Source of the DNA: Chitinophagaceae bacterium
GTDB taxonomy: Bacteria > Bacteroidota > Bacteroidia > Chitinophagales > Chitinophagaceae
Direction of reading: 5' to 3'
NCBI GenBank assembly: GCA_013205585.1
Contig: JABMML010000242.1
Span: 1 to 6,187, forward strand
DNA length: 6,187 bases
This document shows, in pieces, positions 1 through 5,719 of the stretch (positions are counted from its first letter, which is position 1; the number at the start of each line of letters is the position of its first letter). A model generated the notes under the pieces. That model was not told where the DNA came from, made no database searches, and worked only from the letters and a program-made list of their open reading frames with translations. The translations under genes and the position numbers were made by a program.

Positions 1-517
1 AAAGCGTGATAATTTCTTGTTTTGTAAAATTGCGTTCTAGTTTAATAGCAATAATACTTTCTTTTATTTTTTGAATAACACGTAGTAATTTGTTTTTAGT
101 GCCCCAGTTATCGGTAAACAAATTTTTAGCAGTTTGCATGGTAATGGTAGAAGCGCCGCCTTGGCTGCCTAGAAAGGCAACTGCTCTTATAAGGCCTTCT
201 CCGTCTACCCCATAGTGGTCATAAAATCTTTTATCTTCTGTGGCCACTAATGCTTGCAGTAAATAGGGGCTAATATCTCTATACTTAACTGTAATACGGT
301 CCTCTAAATAAAACTTACCCATGGGCGTACCATCTTGTGCATACACTTGGCTGGCTAAAGAGGCAGTGGGGTTTTCAATATCATCTAAGTCGGGCATATC
401 GCCAATCCATCCCCAGTTCAACATTAAAATAAATAATAAAAATATACCAGCAGAAATAAAATAGTATTTCCAAAAAAGGCGCACCCAACTCTTAGGTTTT
501 TTTGAATCTTGACTCAC
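1..517 (-). CDS. Class A penicillin-binding protein 1A (transglycosylase/transpeptidase), N-terminal part, cut by window edge
   Basis: Only the first 172 codons are present; the gene continues past position 1. The start is GTG at 517-515: an in-frame stop lies shortly upstream and no ATG precedes residue 32. Residues 1-16 are a basic cytoplasmic tail, about 17-36 a membrane anchor, and from about residue 55 the GT51 glycosyltransferase domain begins. Motif 1 is EDKRFYDHYG (residues 95-104 region, with Glu94/Asp96 context ATEDKRFYDH and Glu95 as the likely catalytic glutamate). Motif 2 is GGASTITMQTAKNLF (about 120-134), and motif 3 is KIKESIIAIKLE (about 150-161), then a family-typical 'sK.EI'. 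The family polymerises lipid II into glycan strands and cross-links peptides in the periplasm; the transpeptidase domain lies outside the window. It sits 11 bases after the PorW-like gene on the same strand, so the two are probably co-transcribed. The first Gln of the usual TITQQ is Met here. The GT51 assignment is firm; the exact PBP subclass is inferred. Confidence 0.92.
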   Translation of the reverse strand, partial: MSQDSKKPKSWVRLFWKYYFISAGIFLLFILMLNWGWIGDMPDLDDIENPTASLASQVYAQDGTPMGKFYLEDRITVKYRDISPYLLQALVATEDKRFYDHYGVDGEGLIRAVAFLGSQGGASTITMQTAKNLFTDNWGTKNKLLRVIQKIKESIIAIKLERNFTKQEIITL

Positions 518-528
518 TACTATTTTAA

Positions 529-3500
529 TTAAGGTTTATAAATATTTTTAAACATATACTGCTGATATTTTTTTAAATCGGCTTCGTCTTTTATTAACAG
601 TATATTGGATTTGCTTAATAAGTATATTTCATATTGCTTGCTAGGTACAAATGATATAATTTCAGTACTTAACCTAGGCTTCACTTTATTCATATAAGTT
701 TTGGCATCAAGGTTGTTTACGAAGGGCCCAATCCAAACAATATAGCTATTCTCATTAAACTGTATGTAAGTTACATTTAATTTTTGTTTAATAAATTCAT
801 CATTATTCAAATAGGTAAAGGCTGTTTGCATTTCCTTCACAAAAGCGGCACTCACTTTTTGGGTGGCAAAAGCAATATAGTATTGCTCGCTGCTATCATT
901 GGTGAAAGCGAGGGGAGCGGCAATGGGTAAAGTAGCTATTTGTTTAGTAGCGGTGCTGTCCTTTAAGTTAGCGGTATCTTTTTTATTAGACTTGCTAATA
1001 GCTGCATTTGAGCTTGCGTCAATAGAAGGCTTTTGAGAAGAACTCATTTTCGGCGCTTCCTTAACAATTGAACTATTCTCTATTGGAGTAGCTGCCGTAT
1101 TTAATAATGCACTCGTATCTAACAATTCTTTACTAAGGTTTAAATTAGTTAAATAAGATTCTGTTTGGTTTCTATTTTTTAACTCTTCCAGAATATTTTT
1201 TGCCCTATCTCTTATTTTTTCATTGGTGTTTTGAAGTATAATAGAATCTAATAATACTATTGCTGCAGTATCCATTCTCTGTTGGGCATACATTTTTACT
1301 TGTATAAACTTAAAGGGGGTATACCATTTTGTTCTTCTTAAATCTGTATTTAATTGATTGGATAAAGCTGCTAAACTTTCCCAATTACCAATTTGGGATA
1401 AGAAATAAGCTTCTTTATAATCATTTAATAAATCAGCGTCTCTTTTCTTTTTTAAGCTGCTTTCTTTTTTCTTTGTGACATAAAAACCTTTTGGAAACCT
1501 ATCTTCTATTATCTTGATAATACTATCCGACTTTTCGTTCAAATTTTCATGTAGGTAATGGCTTGCTAAATCCAATAGGGCTCTTTCGGTAATGGCAGAA
1601 TCAATATTATTGGTAATTACTTTAACATATAGGGGATAGGCTCTTTCAAAATCGTTCAACTCCAATAAAAATGTTTGCGCACTAATTAAAGCTGCTTTAT
1701 TCCAATCTTGTTTAGATTTTATATAAGAACTGCCATCTGTAAGCATTTCATAACCATTTCCCTTTTCATTTGCTTTTGCATTTCCTTTTTCATCTTTGGA
1801 TAGGCTCCTATTTTGCAATGAATCCTTGCTTGTATTATTTTGAAATCCAGTACTTGTTGCATCCTGATTACTTAAGCTGCTGGGCGCATTCATTAGGCTT
1901 ATTTTTCTTCTCCAACTATCTACATTAGGTCTTTGTCCCCATTTTTGCGTAAAGTTTTGTTTGCCTTGTAGAATTACAGACCTATTATCAAAGTAAAAAT
2001 TGCTATTACTATTATTGCTAAAATTATTATTGTTATTAAGGCTACTAAAATTATTTATAGCATCATTATCTTCTTGGCTATTTTTGGCTGAATTAGGAAT
2101 TTTATCTAGAAAAATATCTTTTAAAGATTCATTTTCAATTTTGGTTCTTTTTTGCCATACATTAAAATAGGCTTCTTGATTGGATGGGTTTAGTTGGTAT
2201 ACATATTGCAGGGTGTCTTGAGCTTCTATTATTTTTTCATTAACGCTAATAGTACTTAACCATTTTTTTCTGGCTTGAATGGTTTCGTAGTTAGGGTTTG
2301 TTTTTAATACAATACTTACACTATCATATGCCAGTGTAGCAATACTATAGTGGTTATTCGAATAGTTGATATCCCCTAATAGCTCAAATGCTTTTTGTTT
2401 TTGTTTTAGGTTGCTTCTATTTTTTTTGATAGATTGAATTAACCAGTCGTTAGCTTTTGTGTAAGCATTGTTTTGAATGGCTAATTTTGCCATCTCAAAA
2501 TAAATGATATCGGCATAAGGTTTATACTTATCTCTTTTTGTCATTTTTTCAAGTGAGTAGGCAAGTTCTTCCCAGGCATTGTTTGCGTTTTTGGCATCAT
2601 AGCTAATCATACTAATTTTTGCATAGACACTCACAATGGGGTTCACTGCATTTTGATTTGCTTTTTTAAACCAAGGATAGGCTTTGTCCCAGCTATCTGC
2701 CTTCTGCCATAATTGTCCTATTAAATAGTACCATCTTGTTTTTGCTGCATCATCAGGGGCGTTGTTTATTCCTTTTTCAAGGGCAGCCGCTGCTTTATCA
2801 TACATCTCCATTTGATAATAGCCATAGGCAAGCTGTTCATTTAAAAAGGGGTATAGTCTTTTAGGAAAAATGGCATCGGCTTCTAGTAGTTGTAATAAAC
2901 TAATGCCCTCATTCCACTCTTCTTTTTCAATATAATTTCTTGCCTGCCAAATCATACTTTCATTGCGCACATTTAAATTTTCAAAAAAGCGATTATTCTC
3001 TGCTGTGGCAATACTGAATTTTCCTTTGGTATTTCTTATATTACTTCCAATGGGCAAATCCATTCCATCTTCTTTATCGTCGAAAGAGTAGTTAATAAAT
3101 TGAAGGATACTGCCGGCTGTATCAAAGTCTTTATGAAATAAATAAGCCTTGGCTAAAAGTAAATAAGCGTCATCCACCCAATTACTTCTTAAATCGTGCA
3201 ATACAATATTGGCATTACACCTGTAAATAATGGAGTCGATACTATTTTTAGCGGTGGTACTTAAATCGTAATCATAAAAACTAATTAAGGTAGTATAATC
3301 ATCGACATATTCATTTCTAGCTTTTAAAATATTTCCGTACAACTCTTCTTCTGCATTAAATAAAAAATTAAACTGAGAAACTGTATTTTGATAAGCTCTT
3401 CGACCTAAAGTATATTTTGTTTTAAGCAGGCGTTCATAGGGCAGGGGTTTTTCAATTTCCTGAGGTACTACTTTGCTCACTATTTTATTTGCCTTATCAT

Positions 3501-3768
3501 TCGCAGCCCCTTTTAATTTATTGACCTTATTTAAAATAAAATCGGTTGCTTTTTTTTGAGTGCTATCTAAAATGCTATTGGCTTTTTTAATAAGCTTACT
3601 ATTATTAATATCTAGTAGGGACCTACTTGTATCTGTTTTTTGCTGGGGGCTATCTTGTATTTTTTTAGTGCTGCTTTGTGCATTCGATTGTATGCAAAAT
3701 TGGCTAAGGATGCAGATGGCCCAAAACCAATTCGTAGAAAATTTATAAGGGGCTTTCTTATGCTGCAT
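529..3768 (-). CDS. porW: PorW/SprE-like TPR protein of type IX secretion / gliding motility
   Basis: A 1079-residue exported protein. Residues 1-31 form a signal peptide with a hydrophobic core around 14-25 and a likely signal peptidase I site after NAQ (29-31). Residues 32-110 are a Lys/polar extension. The family body starts near 111: RAYQNTVSQFNFLFNAEEEL (124-143) matches the 'HN..a.YN.yFNa.e.l' region of SprE/PorW. Helical TPR-like repeats follow at about 194-225, 272-300, 307-335, 345-372 and 415-490. An Asn/Ser tract (572-590) leads into FYFDNRSVILQG and FTQKWGQRPNVDSWRRK (591-622), a conserved SprE/PorW signature. After a polar insert (about 625-685) a second TPR block runs to about 865, then a disordered Ser/Ala/Lys linker (about 888-958) and a SPOR-like C-terminal domain (962-1055; GPF at 1014-1016). 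In characterised species PorW/SprE links the PorK/N ring to the Sov translocon and is needed for type IX secretion. ATG at 3768-3766 is the first start that supplies a signal peptide. It is longer than the flavobacterial proteins I recall. Family assignment is confident; function in this organism is inferred. Confidence 0.88.
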   Translation of the reverse strand: MQHKKAPYKFSTNWFWAICILSQFCIQSNAQSSTKKIQDSPQQKTDTSRSLLDINNSKLIKKANSILDSTQKKATDFILNKVNKLKGAANDKANKIVSKVVPQEIEKPLPYERLLKTKYTLGRRAYQNTVSQFNFLFNAEEELYGNILKARNEYVDDYTTLISFYDYDLSTTAKNSIDSIIYRCNANIVLHDLRSNWVDDAYLLLAKAYLFHKDFDTAGSILQFINYSFDDKEDGMDLPIGSNIRNTKGKFSIATAENNRFFENLNVRNESMIWQARNYIEKEEWNEGISLLQLLEADAIFPKRLYPFLNEQLAYGYYQMEMYDKAAAALEKGINNAPDDAAKTRWYYLIGQLWQKADSWDKAYPWFKKANQNAVNPIVSVYAKISMISYDAKNANNAWEELAYSLEKMTKRDKYKPYADIIYFEMAKLAIQNNAYTKANDWLIQSIKKNRSNLKQKQKAFELLGDINYSNNHYSIATLAYDSVSIVLKTNPNYETIQARKKWLSTISVNEKIIEAQDTLQYVYQLNPSNQEAYFNVWQKRTKIENESLKDIFLDKIPNSAKNSQEDNDAINNFSSLNNNNNFSNNSNSNFYFDNRSVILQGKQNFTQKWGQRPNVDSWRRKISLMNAPSSLSNQDATSTGFQNNTSKDSLQNRSLSKDEKGNAKANEKGNGYEMLTDGSSYIKSKQDWNKAALISAQTFLLELNDFERAYPLYVKVITNNIDSAITERALLDLASHYLHENLNEKSDSIIKIIEDRFPKGFYVTKKKESSLKKKRDADLLNDYKEAYFLSQIGNWESLAALSNQLNTDLRRTKWYTPFKFIQVKMYAQQRMDTAAIVLLDSIILQNTNEKIRDRAKNILEELKNRNQTESYLTNLNLSKELLDTSALLNTAATPIENSSIVKEAPKMSSSQKPSIDASSNAAISKSNKKDTANLKDSTATKQIATLPIAAPLAFTNDSSEQYYIAFATQKVSAAFVKEMQTAFTYLNNDEFIKQKLNVTYIQFNENSYIVWIGPFVNNLDAKTYMNKVKPRLSTEIISFVPSKQYEIYLLSKSNILLIKDEADLKKYQQYMFKNIYKP
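1999..2055 (-). repeat. Asn/Ser-rich low-complexity tract inside the porW-like gene
   Basis: Codons for residues 572-590 encode 11 Asn and 5 Ser among 19 residues, with a run of five Asn at 578-582. On the plus strand this reads as closely spaced ATT/TTA-type triplets. It lies directly before the conserved FYFDN...WGQRP block and looks like a flexible linker. The near-repetitive triplets make length variation between strains plausible, which is inference. Confidence 0.7.
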
Positions 3769-3787
3769 AAAAGGGTTAAAGTGGCCT

Positions 3788-3795
3788 TAAAAATA
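3788..3795 (-). promoter_or_regulatory. Candidate -7 box for the porW-like/PBP unit
   Basis: On the minus strand this octamer is TATTTTTA, matching the Bacteroidota -7 consensus TAnnTTTG except for the last base. It lies 19 bases upstream of the ATG at 3768. I see no clear TTG-type -33 element at the expected distance upstream, only AT-rich sequence, so this is a weak candidate in an AT-rich spacer. Confidence 0.25.
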
Positions 3796-3837
3796 CATTT
3801 ATTTCTTATTATTCTCTTAAAAAAATGGAATAGGTTG

Positions 3838-3845
3838 TATCTTTA
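3838..3845 (+). promoter_or_regulatory. Candidate -7 box for the anchor-atpZ operon
   Basis: TATCTTTA fits the Bacteroidota -7 consensus TAnnTTTG except for the final base and stands 16 bases before the ATG at 3862. No convincing -33 TTG is visible. The whole spacer of 93 bases (3769-3861) must hold the promoters for both divergent units unless the plus-strand promoter lies inside the porW-like gene. No Shine-Dalgarno sequence precedes the ATG. Confidence 0.25.
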
Positions 3846-3861
3846 ACAAGCACACTACTTT

Positions 3862-4257
3862 ATGCCAAAATTAGACATCAATAACACTTTCAAAAGAACT
3901 AGTAATACTTACCGATTAGTGGTCATGAACGACGATACTTTTGATGAAGTAGTTGCTTTCAGATTGTCTAGAAAATCGGTTTATATTGGCTTCAGTATTA
4001 GTTTTATATTACTTGTTGGTTTAACTATCGCCTTAATTGCTTTTACCCCGCTTAAATATTATATTCCAGGCTATGGCACTAAAGAAAGTAGAACGGCTTT
4101 GCAACTATTAAAAATTAGAACCGATTCCTTAGAGCAGTCCATTCATTATAAAGAACAATATCTAGAAGGTATAAAAAAAGTATTGTCTGAAGGCAATCCT
4201 AAACAATTAGACACTTTGCCTTTGGTATTACCAGATAGCAAACAATCCTTTGATTAA
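3862..4257 (+). CDS. Single-pass membrane protein resembling the N-terminal anchor of Bacteroidota M23 peptidases, peptidase domain absent
   Basis: A 131-residue protein. Residues 1-39 are cytoplasmic and contain YRLVVMNDDTFDEVVAFRLS (17-36); residues about 40-61 form one membrane helix; FTPLKYYIPGYG (61-72) follows. This combination is what I recognise from the N-terminus of Bacteroidota M23-family peptidases, which continue into a coiled coil and a LytM/M23 domain. Here a short charged helix (about 75-110) is followed by a polar tail ending at residue 131, and there is no HxxxD or HxH zinc motif. The stop TAA shares its last A with the ATG of atpZ (TAATG), so the two are probably translationally coupled, and the short form looks like a settled gene, not a fresh frameshift. 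It is the first gene of the plus-strand unit, divergent from the porW-like gene. Function unknown; a scaffold or regulatory role in the envelope is only a guess. Confidence 0.8.
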   Translation: MPKLDINNTFKRTSNTYRLVVMNDDTFDEVVAFRLSRKSVYIGFSISFILLVGLTIALIAFTPLKYYIPGYGTKESRTALQLLKIRTDSLEQSIHYKEQYLEGIKKVLSEGNPKQLDTLPLVLPDSKQSFD

Positions 4258-4487
4258 TGGCATCTCCCTCTTCCCATAATAAAAACAAAGAGAATCCAGT
4301 GAATAGCATAGCTAAATATGCAGGCCTTGGCACACAAATTATAGCTGGTTTATTAATTACCCTGTATTTGGGAAAGAAGATGGATACTTATTTTACTTGG
4401 CATAATAGAGCTGCCTGGATTTTACCCTCCTTATTTATTTTATTTACCCTGGTGATGGTAGTGAGAGATACGCAAAAGAAAAAATAA
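4257..4487 (+). CDS. atpZ: AtpZ/AtpI family protein, F0F1 ATP synthase accessory subunit
   Basis: A 76-residue protein with a polar N-terminus (1-18), membrane helix 1 at about 22-40 and helix 2 at about 52-70, ending in basic DTQKKK. The pattern YAGLGTQIIAGLLITLYLGK followed by KMD (Asp43) is the family signature: a glycine-spaced first helix, then G-x-x-x-D before the second helix. AtpZ proteins accompany ATP synthase operons and are linked to c-ring assembly and to magnesium/calcium transport in some bacteria. The ATG overlaps the preceding stop by one base. Length is normal for the family. The next gene is another small membrane protein, but no atpB or atpE follows in this window. Assignment rests on the two-helix pattern, motif and context. 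Confidence 0.82.
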   Translation: MASPSSHNKNKENPVNSIAKYAGLGTQIIAGLLITLYLGKKMDTYFTWHNRAAWILPSLFILFTLVMVVRDTQKKK

Positions 4488-4488
4488 T

Positions 4489-4525
4489 TCAGCTACTATT
4501 AATACTAAAAAATCAGCTATTATTA
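4489..4525. repeat. Imperfect 13-base direct repeat in the spacer after atpZ
   Basis: TCAGCTACTATTA (4489-4501) recurs as TCAGCTATTATTA (4513-4525) with one mismatch. The words TTAATACTA and ACTAAAAAAT also recur in the same spacer (about 4499-4513 and 4541-4561). The 81-base spacer 4488-4568 has no ORF and no terminator-like hairpin that I can see, so the downstream gene may still be read from the same transcript. It may be low-complexity AT-rich drift. Confidence 0.4.
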
Positions 4526-4568
4526 TAACTATATTCAAGCTTAATACTATCACTAAAAAATTTAATTT

Positions 4569-4940
4569 ATGTTTTTAAAACAGAATCTAACCGCCTTTTT
4601 ATTGTTTATAATTGTTTTGGTGGCGGGTCAGACTATCTTATTCAATGACTTTTACGTACCTGTTAAAATTAATTTTGTTCTAACGGTGAATATGATGTTG
4701 TTTGCGATGGTATATTTAAATTATATAAGACTGCAAAGAGTAGATAAGACCAACCCTAATGCCTTAATCAGATCGGTGATTTTGGGAACACTGTTTAAAC
4801 TAATTGTATTTGCAGGTGCTGCTTTAACCTATGTTAAACAAGCTAAAGAACCTGTAGGGTATCCAACTTTATTAACCAGTATGGCTTTGTATTTGGCCTA
4901 TACCTGGCTTGAAATTAAAGAAGTAGTAAGTAAAAAATAA
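4569..4940 (+). CDS. Four-helix membrane protein, AtpI-like by position and topology
   Basis: A 123-residue protein that is almost wholly hydrophobic. Predicted helices lie at about 6-25, 33-53, 66-89 and 97-116. A basic loop (RLQRVDKTNP, 54-63) joins helices 2 and 3, and the tail KEVVSKK is charged. Small membrane proteins of this shape occur between atpZ and atpB in Bacteroidota, where they take the place of AtpI (four helices, ATP synthase assembly). That context is the main support; I see no diagnostic residue motif. ATG at 4569 is the first start after an in-frame stop at 4563-4565. It ends 26 bases before the SprT-like gene. It could be an unrelated small membrane protein. Confidence 0.7.
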   Translation: MFLKQNLTAFLLFIIVLVAGQTILFNDFYVPVKINFVLTVNMMLFAMVYLNYIRLQRVDKTNPNALIRSVILGTLFKLIVFAGAALTYVKQAKEPVGYPTLLTSMALYLAYTWLEIKEVVSKK

Positions 4941-4966
4941 TCATCTATACTTAATTTATTATTATT

Positions 4967-5587
4967 TTGGCAAAAGTCGAACATCCTTTACATGCGTTAA
5001 ATACGTATTTACCAGAAGGCGCTTTTGAGCCAGTGGTTCAACTTATTAATCATTATAAAGTTCATCTAACTGTTACTAGAGAAAGAAAATCGGTATTAGG
5101 CGATTATAGGCATGCCGCCATGGGTGCCAATCATAAAATAACAGTGAATGGCAATTTAAATAAGTATGAATTGCTAATTACTTTATTACATGAGCTAGCA
5201 CATTTACTTTGTTTTGAACAATATAAAAATAGGGTGGAGGCGCATGGAAAAGAATGGAAAACTATTTATGGCCAACTATTAGCACAGTTTATTCAGTTAC
5301 AAATTTTCCCAGAGGATATCCGAAAGAGTTTGCAAAAAACTTTACTAAACCCCGCTGCTACTGCCAATGGCGAGACTGCTTTATTATTAATACTTCGCAA
5401 ATACAATCCAGTGCAAAAAGAAGGAGTGGTGACACTTGCACATGTTGCAGATGGCACATTATTTATGGAAACCAAAGGCCGAACATTCAGAAAAATAAAA
5501 CTAAGACGCAAACGTATTGAATGTATTGAAGTGGCTACAGGGAATATTTATTTATTTAGCGCCCTTACTGAAGTACAATTAATGTAA
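4967..5587 (+). CDS. SprT-like zinc metalloprotease domain protein
   Basis: A 206-residue protein with the zincin motif HELAH (His75, Glu76, His79) and a third ligand His93 in HGKEW (93-97), the SprT/Spartan arrangement HExxH...HGxxW. It has no signal peptide, so it is cytoplasmic. The C-terminal third (about 140-206) has basic patches (KIKLRRKR) and no CxxC pair, so the zinc ribbon seen in some SprT proteins is missing. Eukaryotic Spartan cleaves DNA-protein crosslinks; the role of bacterial SprT proteins is much less certain. Start: an in-frame stop at 4952-4954 leaves only three ATT codons and TTG at 4967, so TTG is the likely start, giving MAKVEHPLHAL, a good family N-terminus. No Shine-Dalgarno sequence is visible. 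It closes the plus-strand unit and is followed by a strong terminator. Confidence 0.88.
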   Translation: MAKVEHPLHALNTYLPEGAFEPVVQLINHYKVHLTVTRERKSVLGDYRHAAMGANHKITVNGNLNKYELLITLLHELAHLLCFEQYKNRVEAHGKEWKTIYGQLLAQFIQLQIFPEDIRKSLQKTLLNPAATANGETALLLILRKYNPVQKEGVVTLAHVADGTLFMETKGRTFRKIKLRRKRIECIEVATGNIYLFSALTEVQLM

Positions 5588-5599
5588 GTAAAAAATACA

Positions 5600-5629
5600 A
5601 AAAAGCCCTCGAGATATCGAGGGCTTTTT
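5600..5629. terminator. Bidirectional intrinsic terminator between the SprT-like gene and sucC
   Basis: A perfect 13-base-pair stem, arms 5600-5612 and 5617-5629 (core AGCCCTCGA / TCGAGGGCT), closes a GATA loop. A-rich sequence on the left and T-rich on the right give a U-tract in either direction. It begins 12 bases after the SprT-like stop and lies between convergent genes, so it probably ends transcripts from both sides. Confidence 0.9.
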
Positions 5630-5665
5630 AAAATCTTTAGAGAGGTTTTATAAAAATAATTAGAG

Positions 5666-5713
5666 TATAATTCAAAGCCCATAAATTCTATAAATTTGGG
5701 CTGAAGAATTATA
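5666..5713 (-). terminator. Hairpin downstream of sucC, probable second terminator
   Basis: TATAATTC (5666-5673) pairs with GAATTATA (5706-5713). Inside it AGCCCA (5676-5681) pairs with TGGGCT (5697-5702) across a 2-by-3 internal loop. Outer GGTTTT (5644-5649) could pair with AAAACC (5715-5720), touching the sucC stop codon. On the minus strand the stem is followed by AT-rich sequence including ATTATTTTTAT, fitting a sucC terminator ahead of the shared one at 5600-5629. The stem has two blocks and a large AT-rich loop, so it is weaker than the perfect one. Confidence 0.6.
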
Positions 5714-5719
5714 AAAAAC

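Noticed and set aside
3694..3696. Cys25 of the PorW-like protein as a lipoprotein cysteine
   Set aside because: The preceding residues S-Q-F do not fit a lipobox; NAQ-S a few residues later is a better signal peptidase I site.
3560..3846. Two plus-strand ORFs (3560-3748 and 3640-3846) with hydrophobic translations
   Set aside because: They are antisense to the signal peptide and N-terminal region of the porW-like gene; the hydrophobic look comes from the complement of Lys/Asn-rich codons. They resemble no family I recognise.
4200..4300. Frameshift that would join the anchor gene to a lost M23 peptidase domain
   Set aside because: The sequence after the stop encodes AtpZ in good frame from an overlapping ATG, and no zinc-peptidase motif appears in any frame downstream.
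4488..4568. Repeat-bearing AT-rich spacer as a CRISPR remnant or regulatory RNA
   Set aside because: There are only two short imperfect copies, with no regular spacing, cas genes or stable hairpin.
5254..5520. ORFs within the SprT-like gene in another frame (plus 5254-5520) and on the minus strand (5293-5511)
   Set aside because: Both lie fully inside a gene with a convincing zinc-protease motif and show no family features of their own.
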